A stretch of DNA of 24,230 nt from Paulinella micropora (taxonomy: Eukaryota > Cercozoa > Imbricatea > Euglyphida), in contig BJOX01000354.1 in NCBI GenBank assembly GCA_009731375.1, positions 611,373 to 635,602 on the forward strand. Direction: 5' to 3'. This document shows positions 1 through 7,914 of this stretch, one piece after another. Position 1 is the first letter of the stretch. Each line of letters opens with the position of its first letter. The notes under the pieces were generated by a model, which did not search any database, was not told the DNA's origin, and was given only the letters and a program-made list of their open reading frames with translations. The translations under genes were made by a program, and so were the position numbers.

Positions 1-120
1 AAAAAAAAAAAAAAATGCCGGTGCCACCCATTTCGATCCCAGAGGTTTGAAAAGTCTGCATTCCAAAATTGTCCAACTTTGATCTCGTGATCCAGGTTCC
101 AGAGAGATGTTACAACACTT

Positions 121-161
121 TTATCGGTCGCCTCGCCAAAATGTGGTCAGGTTACCGATAA
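121..161. repeat. Short inverted repeat
   Basis: TTATCGGT at 121-128 is the exact reverse complement of ACCGATAA at 154-161. This could be a small hairpin. No gene or element is evident around it. Confidence 0.35.
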
Positions 162-170
162 AACTACATA

Positions 171-258
171 TGCGGCGCGCCAAATTTGACGTGTTTTGCG
201 GGCTCGTCGGCTCGGCCCGGCTCGCCCGCAAAACACGTCAAATTTGTGGCTAGCCGCA
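171..258. mobile_element. 88-bp palindromic TA-flanked MITE-like element
   Basis: A 22-bp arm at 182-203 is perfectly reverse-complementary to 224-245, with a GC-rich 20-nt spacer between them. Outer arms TGCGGC (171-176) and GCCGCA (253-258) also pair. TA lies directly outside both ends (169-170 and 259-260), as expected for a Tc1/mariner-type target duplication. There is no coding capacity, so it would be a non-autonomous element or a simple extruding hairpin. The lack of any mismatch in the inner arms suggests recent origin or gene conversion. The rest of 1-583 shows no gene that I can support. Confidence 0.6.
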
Positions 259-397
259 TAAGATACTATTAAGAACATGGTTCGACAGCTCAGGACAAGG
301 GCCTTTCAAATGAAATGCTCAGCATGTTTGTACCTCACATATTGACTGAGGAAGATTTAGTTCATAGTTGGATGGTTTTAACAGCCGCCGTGGCAAA

Positions 398-466
398 CTA
401 CCTTCCTACCTTCCTACCTACCTACCTACCTACCTACCTACCTACCTACCTACCTACCTACCTACC
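398..466 (+). repeat. (CCTA)n microsatellite
   Basis: CCTA/CCTT tetranucleotide tract upstream of the first recognised exon, probably intronic. Open frames across it are repeat artefacts. Confidence 0.85.
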
Positions 467-583
467 ACCAACCAGCCTATCGGCCTTTCCATCTGTAGGG
501 CGGCATGTCAGGTCTACTCTAATCCCCCAATCTACCTATCTACTCTAATCCCCCAATCTACCTATCAATCTATCCTCCTCCAG

Positions 584-651
584 GGCCACCTATCAGATTT
601 ACTCCTATCCCACCCTGGTGCTCTTCTGGAAGGGCCAGCGCATCGAATACG
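584..651 (+). CDS. Thioredoxin/PDI-like exon A
   Basis: The acceptor is a pyrimidine-rich tract ending in CAG at 581-583. The first base completes a split codon, then 22 codons read ATYQIYSYPTLVLF and WKGQRIEY. The final base G plus GC of the next exon makes a glycine codon. The cis-Pro YSYPT motif and the following strand are diagnostic of thioredoxin-fold oxidoreductases. Codons are GC-rich at third positions, unlike the flanking repeats. The donor is GTCATC. Confidence 0.75.
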
Positions 652-654
652 GTC

Positions 655-1135
655 ATCTGCTTCTGCTTCTGCTTCTGCCTCTGCTTCTGCTTCTGCTTCT
701 GGCCTCTGCTTCTGCTTCTGCCTCTGCTTCTGCTTCTGCTTCTGCTTCTGCTTCTGCCTCTGCCTCTGCTTCTGCTTCTGCCTTTGCCTCTGCTTCTGCC
801 TCTGCTTCTGCTTCTGCTTCTGCTTCTGCCTCTGCTTCTGCTTCTGCCTCTGCTTCTGCTTCTGCTTCTGCTTCTGCCTCTGCTTCTGCTTCTGCCTATG
901 CTCCTGCTTCTGCCTCTGCTTCTGTTTCTGCTTCTGCTTCGCCTCTGCTTCTGCTTCTGTCTCTGCTTCTGGTTCTGCCTCTGCTTCTGTTTCTGCTTCT
1001 GCTTCTGCTTCTGCTTCTGCCTCTGCTTCTGCTTCTGTTTCGGCTTCTGCCTCTGCCTCTGCCTCTGCTTCTGCTTCTGCTTCTGCCTCTGCCTCTGCCT
1101 CTGCTTCTTCTTCTGCTTCTGCTTCTGCTTCTGCA
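655..1135 (+). repeat. (CTTCTG/CCTCTG)n intronic repeat
   Basis: About 480 bp of hexanucleotide CTTCTG with CCTCTG variants fill the intron between the two thioredoxin-like exons. The repeat begins three bases after the donor GT. It lacks stops in several frames, so long low-complexity open frames (Ser/Ala, Leu-rich, Lys/Gln) cross it on both strands. These are artefacts. Confidence 0.9.
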
Positions 1136-1197
1136 GTATCTGCCTGTCTTCCATCGCTAGATCTAGAGATTCGATGGGCTGTACTGCATTTTGTTAG

Positions 1198-1310
1198 GCG
1201 GTAATCGCGGTGTGCGTTCCTTCGTCACTTGGTTAGAGGCTCACGATGCATATCCTGCCCCCCTACCCGAGCCCACGGACTCCACCCCCGCGCCCTCCCC
1301 AGCAAACAAC
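1198..1310 (+). CDS. Thioredoxin/PDI-like exon B with Pro-rich tail
   Basis: The acceptor TTGTTAG ends at 1197. The first two bases finish the glycine begun in exon A. The translation contains GGNRGVRSFVTWLEAH, which fits the last strand and terminal helix of a PDI a-domain. Next comes a low-complexity linker rich in Pro, Ser and Thr (YPAPLPEPTDSTPAPSPA). The end is uncertain: a GT lies at 1311 and another at 1314, both in phase 0, and the unspliced frame stops at 1325. Confidence 0.7.
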
Positions 1311-1326
1311 GTGGTAATATACTAGA

Positions 1327-1466
1327 AGTGAGGCAGCAGGTGGGGGAAAAAAGGGCATTAGCGGGGCAGTTGAGTTGGGGTAAAAGGCGCAGGTGGGGGC
1401 AAAAGGCAGTAGTGAGGCAGCAGGTGTGTGTGTGTGTGTGCGTGGGGGGGGGGGGGGGGGTGGGGG
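1327..1466 (+). repeat. GT- and G-rich tract running into a gap
   Basis: The motif AGTGAGGCAGCAGGTG occurs at about 1327 and 1411, and AGTGAGGCAG recurs right after the gap. Between them lie a (TG)n run and a poly-G run. Open frames here come from the repeats. Confidence 0.6.
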
Positions 1467-1476
1467 NNNNNNNNNN
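1467..1476. other. Assembly gap (10 N)
   Basis: Ten Ns directly follow a poly-G run. This is probably a placeholder of unknown true length. Confidence 0.95.
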
Positions 1477-1617
1477 AGTGAGGCAGTGATATGGCAGATT
1501 GGCAGCTTCTCCATGCACATTTGGATAGGAGGAGAAGCAGGAAGAAGAAGGAGCAAAAGAGATAAGGCAGGAGAAGGAAGGAGAAGGGGCGAAAGAGGCA
1601 CATGAAGAGCCGGAAGA

Positions 1618-2195
1618 GGTATCTATCTATCTATCTATCTGTCTATCTATCTATCTATCTATCTATGTACTCTATCTATCTATCTATCTATCCATCTATC
1701 TATCTATCTATCTATCTATATATCTATCTACCTATCTACCTATCTACCTATTTATCTACCTATCCACCTACCTACCTACCTACCTACCTACATACCTACC
1801 TACCTACCTACCTTCCTACCTACCTACCTACCTATCTTATCTATCTTATCTATCTTATCTATCTATCTATCTATCTATCTACCTACCTACCTACCTACCT
1901 ACCTACCTCCCCCCTGTCCCACCTATCTACCTACCTGCCGGTTTACCTGTAATCTACCTATCTATCCATCTATCTATCTATCTATCTATCCATCTATCTT
2001 ATCTATCTATCTTATCCATCTATCTATCTATCTATCTATCTACCTACCTACCTACCTCCCCCCTGCCCCACCTATCTACCTACCTGCCGGTTTACCTGTA
2101 ATCTACCTATCGTATCCATCTATCTTATCTATCTATCTATCTATCTATCTACCTACCTACCTATCTATCTATCTATTTATCTATCTATCTATTTA
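1618..2195 (+). repeat. (CTAT)n/(CCTA)n block with internal duplication
   Basis: Tetranucleotide CTAT and CCTA arrays. A non-repeat motif (cccccctg, then a stretch containing gccggtttacctgtaatc) appears near 1905 and again near 2054, a spacing of about 149 bp. A diverged third version lies near 2926. The block therefore also grew by segmental duplication. 1477-1617 holds purine-rich sequence with no supported gene. Confidence 0.85.
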
Positions 2196-2201
2196 TCAGA
2201 T

Positions 2202-2273
<72 letters not shown>

Positions 2274-2335
2274 CAGACAGATAGATAGATATATAGACAG
2301 ACAGATATATAGATAGATAGATATATAGATAGATC

Positions 2336-2428
<93 letters not shown>

Positions 2429-2515
2429 GTAGATAGGTAGGTAGGTAGGTGGGTAGGTAGGTAGATAGGTAGGTAGATAGATAGACAGATAGACAGATAG
2501 ATAGATAGATAGATA
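2196..2515 (+). repeat. (GATA)n block, complementary to the preceding CTAT block
   Basis: At the palindromic junction TTATCAGATAA the plus strand switches from CTAT to its complement ATAG/GATA for about 310 bp. The last part carries TAGG and GACA variants. Confidence 0.9.
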
Positions 2516-2603
2516 TGTTTGGTCTATCAGCTCTGCATATCAGAAGACATAGGCATCTATTCCACCCGGCCGCCTATCGGCGACTGGGTAGCGGGCTGGA
2601 AAG

Positions 2604-2687
<84 letters not shown>

Positions 2688-2943
2688 TCCTTTCTTTCTA
2701 TCGATCTATCTGTTTTATCTATCTATCCATCCATCCATCTATCTATCTATCTATCTATCTATCTACCTACCTACCTACCTACCTACCTACCTATCTATAT
2801 ATCTACCTACCTACCTACCTACCTACCTATCTATCTATCTATCTATCTATCTATATATTTATATATATATATATATATTTATTTATATATATATATATAT
2901 ATCTACCTACCTACCTACCTACCTACCTGCCAATTTACCTATA

Positions 2944-2978
<35 letters not shown>

Positions 2979-3024
2979 GACGGAGACGCGCGCCACCTAC
3001 CTACCTACCTACCTACCTACCTAC

Positions 3025-3070
<46 letters not shown>

Positions 3071-3098
3071 GTCTGTCTGTCTATCTATCTATTATCTA
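2604..3098 (+). repeat. Second GATA to CTAT/CCTA microsatellite block
   Basis: About 80 bp of GATA gives way near 2690 to CTAT, CCAT, CCTA and TA-rich arrays. The motif AGACGCGCGCCACCTAC occurs at about 2983-2999 inside the array and again at about 3107-3123, where it forms the start of the putative GST exon. That suggests slippage or duplication across an exon edge. Confidence 0.85.
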
Positions 3099-3108
3099 TA
3101 GCTGGCAG

Positions 3109-3155
3109 ACGCGCGCCACCTACGAGGACGTCCCTACCGAGGCGACACCGAAGTG
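3109..3155 (+). CDS. GST-like exon 1 (most 5' recognised)
   Basis: After CAG at 3106-3108 the frame reads TRATYEDVPTEATPK and a split Trp codon finished by the next exon. YEDV followed by a Trp about nine residues later matches the strand-2 region of sigma/mu GSTs. The GT at 3156 is in the right phase. However, the frame also continues plausibly to SPESIPF, like the family's W...K...PF stretch, before repeats begin at about 3187. The exon end is therefore ambiguous. No start codon was identified upstream. Confidence 0.5.
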
Positions 3156-3186
3156 GTCACCAGAGAGCATACCTTTCATACCTTAT

Positions 3187-3304
3187 TTTTCGCCGCAAGC
3201 ATCGGGCAAACATCGCGAAAATTTCTCTTGATATGGCCGATATATTTTCCGCCGCAAGCATCGGACAAACATCACGAAAATTTCTCTTGATATGGCCGAT
3301 ATGT
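3187..3304 (+). repeat. 59-bp tandem repeat, two copies
   Basis: Copies at 3187-3245 and 3246-3304 share CGCCGCAAGCATCGG, then a CAAACATC motif, a GAAAATTTCTCTTGATATGG core and CCGATAT. A related third copy lies at about 3987-4070. Overlapping open frames on the minus strand merely repeat the translated unit. Confidence 0.85.
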
Positions 3305-3429
3305 GGTAAAGGACTAGCAAGATCAGGTGACTGGGGGCATTTTTGGTCAGTTGTCCATTTTTGCTGTTGTTCATACCGCAAAATCATCTATATTAATTGT
3401 TTCGACCACCGCAAAATTTTGGAAAAATA

Positions 3430-3629
3430 AGACATTTGGACCCGGCCCAAGTAGGATGGTCACTTGACTGTGAAAAGCTGTGGCCCATTGTGCTAGCCAT
3501 TGAATTTTTTCAGGCCATGGCTGGCGCAATTGTGAGGCTATGGACTTGTGACCTTCCCAACTTATTGCCTGGCCATGGTCACTTTTCACAGTCAAGTGAC
3601 TACACTGTTCGGGTCGGGTCCAAATGTCT
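3430..3629. mobile_element. 200-bp mariner-type MITE with ~48-bp TIRs
   Basis: The ends are perfect inverted repeats for 15 bp (AGACATTTGGACCCG inward from both sides). They continue as an imperfect inverted repeat to about 48 bp, including a perfect GTCACTTGACTGTGAAAAG block. The element is directly flanked by TA on both sides (3428-3429, 3630-3631), as Tc1/mariner insertion predicts. It has no transposase frame, so it is non-autonomous. It sits in GST-like intron 1. Confidence 0.85.
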
Positions 3630-3631
3630 TA

Positions 3632-3986
3632 GTTTTTCGATGTGGTGGAAATAAATAAATAACAAAAATGGCGTATTTTTCGCACAGCTGAGAACATCCG
3701 CTGATTTTGCTCTGGTTTTGCGGTGTGGAAACCTGTTCAAAAATGGGGAAATGGCCGAAAATGATCGGTATTGTGAAATCGAGTAGAAAAGAACAGATAT
3801 AATAGGGACATCACAAAGAATATCGACCCGTGTGTCGATGTGTGTGTGTGTGTGTGTTGTGAGTAGGTGAGGCTGCTGCTAGCCGAAGTCGGGATGGACT
3901 ACAACGAGACACGATACTCGGTAAAATACATCATATCATACTATGCATACAGCAGCAGTTGAAGAGAAGCCAAAGGCTGGACACAC
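3632..3986. other. Intronic sequence without a gene
   Basis: Unique AT-rich sequence with CGCAAAA- and TTTTCGC-like motifs echoing the neighbouring repeat family, plus a (TG)n run at about 3839-3858. I see no coding or RNA signal. Confidence 0.5.
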
Positions 3987-4290
3987 ATTTTCGCCGCAAT
4001 CATCGGGCAAAGATCGCGAAAATTTCTCTTGATACGGCCGATATATGGTGTAGGTCTAGCAGTATCAGCGGAATAGGGGTGTTGCAAATTCGCATTTTCT
4101 CCGCAAAGAGCGGCAAAGTTGGCGAAATTTTGCCTTTGGTGAAAATATAGGGCCAGCAGTGTGTCTGAAACCGGGAAATTTCGCGAAAAATTCCGATTGA
4201 TGTGGCTGATATATGGCGTAGGACATTATTGCGCGAAAAGCGGCCAAAGTTTGCGAAAACCTTTCTGCCGTACCTGATACGGTCGAAATG
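3987..4290 (+). repeat. Diverged copies of the 59-bp repeat family
   Basis: 3987-4070 matches the second copy at 3246-3330 well, including the following GATATATGGTG and CTAGCA motifs. 4085-4150, 4163-4225 and 4230-4290 are weaker relatives keeping GCGAAAA, GGCAAAGT and GATATATGGCGTAGG pieces. This looks like an old degenerate array. Confidence 0.6.
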
Positions 4291-4292
4291 TG

Positions 4293-4397
4293 TGGTAATA
4301 TTAATATTAATGTTAATATTAATATTAATATTAATATTAATATTAATATCAATATCAATATTAACATAAATATTAACATTAGTGTTAAAATTAATAA
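4293..4397 (+). repeat. (AATATT)n repeat
   Basis: Hexanucleotide ATTAAT/AATATT array of about 100 bp, degenerating to AACATT and AGTGTT. Confidence 0.85.
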
Positions 4398-4494
4398 TAG
4401 GAGCAAGAATGGCAGCAATTGGTCACGGCCGGGTTAGACTCTGATTTGTTCCTGTTGGGAGACACACCTGTCTGGTATTGGCCTTCGCATCTTT

Positions 4495-4498
4495 TCCT

Positions 4499-4533
<35 letters not shown>

Positions 4534-4537
4534 GCTG

Positions 4538-4575
<38 letters not shown>

Positions 4576-4672
4576 CCTCTGCTCTCCTCTCTCCTCTCTA
4601 CATATATACAAACTATCTATCTGTCCGTCTATTTACCCTTTATTGGTTTCATCTTGTATTCACTGTATTGCT

Positions 4673-4710
<38 letters not shown>

Positions 4711-4824
4711 ATTGTTGTTATTGTTCAATTTTTTTTTTTTCAAAAATTTCACCTACCTACTATTCTATCTATCTATCTATCTATCTATCTATATATCTAT
4801 CTATCTATCTATCTATCTGTCTAC

Positions 4825-4864
<40 letters not shown>

Positions 4865-4882
4865 GTGTGTGTGTGTGTGTGT

Positions 4883-4916
<34 letters not shown>

Positions 4917-4985
4917 CTATCCATCCATCCATCCATCCATCCATCTAATCTAATCTATCTATCCATCTATCTATCTATCTATTCA
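4495..4985 (+). repeat. Mixed microsatellites: TTTC, TC, GTT, CTAT, CTGT, CCAT
   Basis: Successive arrays fill the 3' part of GST-like intron 1: TTTC (about 4496-4533), TC (4541-4571), GTT (4674-4720), poly-T (4729-4740), CTAT (4764-4818), CTGT/TG (4826-4880), TC, CTAT, CCAT and CTAT again up to the acceptor. They supply a long polypyrimidine stretch before the exon at 4987. Confidence 0.85.
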
Positions 4986-4986
4986 G

Positions 4987-5039
4987 GAGCGAAGGTACTT
5001 TGCATCTAAGCGGACCCCTGACTATCCTGCGCTACCTGG
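4987..5039 (+). CDS. GST-like exon 2 (N-domain helix 3)
   Basis: The acceptor ATTCAG ends at 4986. The first base completes the Trp codon of the previous exon, then the frame reads [17 protein letters not shown]. The S-x-x-x-T-I-L-R-Y-L pattern is the glutathione-contacting end of the GST N-domain. The last base G plus GG of the next exon makes Gly. The donor GTATGG starts at 5040. Confidence 0.75.
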
Positions 5040-5114
5040 GTATGGCAATGCCTAACCATAACCTTAACCCTAACTTGGGTATGACATTGCCTAACCATAA
5101 CCTTAACCCTAACG
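5038..5114 (+). repeat. 39-bp tandem duplication at the exon 2 donor
   Basis: GGGTATG at 5038 begins a unit that includes TGCCTAACCATAACC and TTAACCCTAAC. It recurs with few changes from 5077. The copied unit contains the splice donor itself, so a second potential donor (G|GTATGA) lies 39 bp downstream. Confidence 0.85.
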
Positions 5115-6345
5115 CTACCCCTAAGAATCCTTACCTTACCCCTACCCTTACCCTTACTCTCACCCTTACCCCTACCCTTACCCTTACCCTCACCCTTACT
5201 CTCACCCTTCTACCCTTACCCTTACCCTCACCCTTACTCTCACCCTACCCCTACTCTTACCTTTACCCTCACCCTTACTCTCACCCTTACCCCTACCCTT
5301 ACCCTTACCCTTACCCTCACCCTTACCCTTACCCTTACCCTCACCCTTACCCTTACCCTAACCCCTACCCCTACCCTTACCCTTACCCTTACTCTCACCC
5401 TTACCCCTACCCTTACCCTTACCCTCACCCTTACTCTTACCCTTACCCCTACCCTTACCCTTACCCTTACCCTTACCCTCACCCTCACTCTTGCCCTTAC
5501 CCTTACCCTTACCCTTACCCTTACCCTTACCCTCACCCTTACTCTCACGCTTACCCTACCCTTACCCTTACTCTCACGCTAACCCCTACCCTTACCCTCA
5601 CCAACCTTACCCCTACCCTTACCCTTACCCTTACTTTTACCCTTACCCCTACCCTTACCCTTACCCTTACCCTCACCCTCACCCTCACCCTTACCCTTAC
5701 CCTTACCCTTACCCTTACCCTTACCCTTACCCTCACCCTTACCCTTACCCTTACCCTTACCCTTACCCTTACCCTTACCCTTACCCTCACCCTTACCCAT
5801 ACCCTTACCCTTACCCTTACCCTTACCCTTACCCTTACCCACTCACCCTTACCCTTATTACCCTCACCCATTCCCATTACCCTTACCCTTACCCTTACCC
5901 TTACCCTCACCCTTGCCCCTATCCTTACCCCTACCCTTACCCTTATCTTTACTCTTACCCTTACCCATTACCCCTACCCTTATCCCTACCCGTACCTTAC
6001 GCTTACCCTTACGCTTATCCTTACCCTACCCTTACCCTCACCCTTACCCCTTACCATTACCCTTACCCTCACCCTTACCCTCTTACCCGTACCCTTACCC
6101 TTACCCTTACCCTTACTCTTACTCTTACCCTTTTCCCTACCCTTACCCTTACCCTTACCCTCACCCTTACCCTTATCCTTACCCTTACCCTTACCCTTAC
6201 CCTTACCCTTACCCTTCTTTACTCTCACCCTTACCCCTACCCTTACCCTTACCCTTATCCTTATCTACCCTCACCCTCACCCTTACGCCTACCCTTACCC
6301 TTACCCTTACCCTAACCCTAACCCTAACCCTATCCCCAACCCTAA
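5115..6345 (+). repeat. Telomere-like (CCCTTA)n tract inside an intron
   Basis: About 1.2 kb of 6-mer CCCTTA (TAAGGG on the other strand) with CCCCTA, CTCACC and CTTATC variants. Canonical CCCTAA units occur only at the edges: near 5065-5112 and at about 6308-6345. The tract lies wholly within GST-like intron 2 (5040-6515). Very long open frames on both strands (Pro/Tyr, Thr/Leu, Arg/Val, Gly/Lys dipeptides) come from the stop-free repeat and are not genes. Confidence 0.9.
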
Positions 6346-6417
6346 CTAGCACTGACCCTTACCCTAACTCTAAGCCTCTTTCGCACGCGATCCTTTCAAT
6401 CTCAAACTTTTCTCAAG

Positions 6418-6512
6418 ATACATGCATACATGATACATACATACATACATACATACCTACATGCATACAGACATACATACATAGATACATACATACACCA
6501 CACACACACACA
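6418..6512 (+). repeat. (CATA)n and (CA)n microsatellite
   Basis: CATACATA arrays with CATG variants followed by a short CA run, ending at the acceptor of the next exon. Confidence 0.8.
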
Positions 6513-6515
6513 TAG

Positions 6516-6581
6516 GGGCAAAGTATGGCATGGTACCCGAGGAACTTCTTCCCAGTGCTGTCTTCGACTTAGTCTTAGAAG
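6516..6581 (+). CDS. GST-like exon 3
   Basis: The acceptor TAG is at 6513-6515. GG completes a Gly codon, then AKYGMVPEELLPSAVFDLVL and a Glu follow. This fits the start of the GST C-domain, where relatives read Y-L-x-x-x-x-G-L followed by acidic residues and helix 4. The last base G is completed in the next exon. The donor is GTAAAG at 6582. Confidence 0.7.
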
Positions 6582-6590
6582 GTAAAGAAA

Positions 6591-6896
6591 TATACTTTAC
6601 TTACTTTACTTACTTTACTTACTTTCCTTACTTTACTTACCTTTACTTACTTTACTTACTTTACTTACTTTACTTACTTTACTTGCTTTACGTACTTTAT
6701 TTACTTTACTTACTTTACTTACTTTACTTACCTTTACTTGCTTTACTTGCTTTACTTACCTTTACTTTACTTACTTTACTTACTTTACTTACTTTACTTA
6801 CTTTACTTACTTTACTTGCTTTACTTACTTTATACTTTACTTACTTTACTTACTTTACTTACTTTACTTACTTTATACTTTACTTACTTTACTTAC

Positions 6897-6944
<48 letters not shown>

Positions 6945-6945
6945 A
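6591..6945 (+). repeat. (TTTACTTAC)n / (ACTT)n intronic repeat
   Basis: A nine-base unit ACTTACTTT with point variants runs about 300 bp, then pure ACTT to 6945. It starts about 10 bp after the donor of exon 3. A looser CATACATG-type repeat continues to about 7045. Confidence 0.9.
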
Positions 6946-7060
6946 CTTGCACGCATACTTACATGGATACATACTTACTTGCACGCGTACTTACATGCAC
7001 GCATACATGCATGCACGCATACATGCATACATGCATCATACCTAACATATGTATGCACCT

Positions 7061-7277
7061 ATGAGAAATTCCTAGTTATTAAGTGCAATGAGCTATGACT
7101 TCAAGCGCTTCGTTCTCAGTCAATACTGGTGTCCAGAATCTGTATCTCAGCTCATTAGTAAGCTCTTGGCGAGGGCTTTCAAATGAGCCACTGCACACGC
7201 GACAGCAACCAGCATTGGCTGAGATCGAAGCACTTGAAGTCATTGCTCATTGTACTTAAGAACTAGGAACTTCTCAT
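7061..7277. mobile_element. 217-bp MITE with ~70-bp terminal inverted repeats
   Basis: 7061-7130 is reverse-complementary to 7208-7277 with scattered mismatches. Shared blocks include ATGAGAA, TTCCTAGTT, CAATGAGC and ATGACTTCAAG. ATGTATGCA occurs on both sides (7049-7057, 7280-7288), a few bases outside the arms. It could be an 8-9 bp target duplication of a hAT- or Mutator-like element, but the area is rich in GTATGCA, so this is not firm. No coding capacity. It ends 13 bp before the acceptor of GST-like exon 4. Confidence 0.75.
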
Positions 7278-7290
7278 GTATGTATGCAAG

Positions 7291-7364
7291 GGGCCCAAAC
7301 CTTACGCAACGAGTATATTGGATTGGTAACGGTGGAAAAATCGAACTTTGACGTTCGCAGCAAG
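7291..7364 (+). CDS. GST-like exon 4
   Basis: The acceptor GCAAG ends at 7290. GG completes a Gly codon, then AQTLRNEYIGLVTVEKSNF and DVRSK follow, ending in phase 0 at a perfect donor AAG|GTATGT. The stretch fits GST helices 4-5 between the start of the C-domain and the conserved LP-x-x-L region. No single motif is diagnostic. The call rests on phase agreement at both ends, splice sites and position. Confidence 0.6.
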
Positions 7365-7437
7365 GTATGTATTCACGTATGCATGTATGCGTGAAAGAAT
7401 TTATCCAAAATTGAAGTACACTAGTGCGTATCCCTAT

Positions 7438-7600
7438 TTGATGTGATGTGATGTGATGTGATGTGATGTGATGTGATGTACTGTAATGTAATGTCATGTC
7501 ATGTCATGTCATGTCATGTAATGTAATGTAATGCAATGTAATGTAATGTAGTGTAATGTCACAGAACGTAATGTCATGTCATGTCATGTCATGTCATATA
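7438..7600 (+). repeat. (ATGTG)n / (ATGTC)n / (ATGTA)n pentamer repeat
   Basis: Pentanucleotide arrays with changing last base (GATGT, then CATGT, then AATGT) fill most of GST-like intron 4 (7365-7647). Confidence 0.9.
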
Positions 7601-7647
7601 TGCATGTCATATGTTATGCCACGTCATGTAGTGCGATGTATGTTTAG

Positions 7648-7710
7648 GAGTTCATGTCGCAAGTGCTGCCGGCCCACCTCAGCCGTTTCGCACATATCCT
7701 GGACCGGGCG
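7648..7710 (+). CDS. GST-like exon 5
   Basis: The acceptor TTTAG ends at 7647. The frame reads EFMSQVLPAHLSRFAHILDR and Ala and ends in phase 0 before GTCAGA. F-x-x-x-x-LP-x-x-L-x-x-F-x-x-I-L is the classic helix 5-6 signature of alpha/mu/pi/sigma GSTs, where Phe packs against the next exon's helix. Confidence 0.8.
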
Positions 7711-7713
7711 GTC

Positions 7714-7715
7714 AG

Positions 7716-7747
<32 letters not shown>

Positions 7748-7785
7748 ACACACACACACACATACACACACACACACACACACAC

Positions 7786-7872
<87 letters not shown>

Positions 7873-7914
7873 AAAAAAGAAAGAAAGAACGAAAGAACGA
7901 ACGAACGAACGAAC

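Larger units (their letters stand above)
584..1310 (+). other. Split thioredoxin/PDI-domain gene (partial, two exons)
   Basis: Two exons join in frame across a repeat-filled intron (652-1197; GT donor at 652, AG acceptor at 1196-1197) and give the C-terminal half of a thioredoxin fold. The order is a beta strand ending in YSYPT (the cis-proline motif typical of PDI a-domains), strand VLFWKGQ, strand RIEYGG, then the last helix GVRSFVTWLEAH. A Pro/Ser/Thr-rich tail follows. The exon with the redox CxxC should lie upstream; I do not find it in 1-583, so the gene is partial here. After 1310 the frame runs on to TAG at 1323-1325. Either the protein ends there without an ER-retention signal, or a donor at 1311 or 1314 leads to further exons, possibly the downstream GST-like exons, since the phase agrees. 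Confidence 0.75.

Noticed and set aside
368-1204. Long Ser/Ala- and Cys/Phe-rich frames and a Lys/Gln/Arg-rich minus frame
   Set aside because: Produced by the CTTCTG intron repeat. Splice sites and thioredoxin homology explain the ends.
5000-6349. 449-codon open frame and several long minus-strand frames
   Set aside because: They are pure translations of the stop-free CCCTTA repeat. Only 5000-5039 is exon sequence.
7340-7370. 4-nt micro-exon CAAG before GTATGT
   Set aside because: A single exon 7291-7364 explains the same donor with correct phases at both ends.
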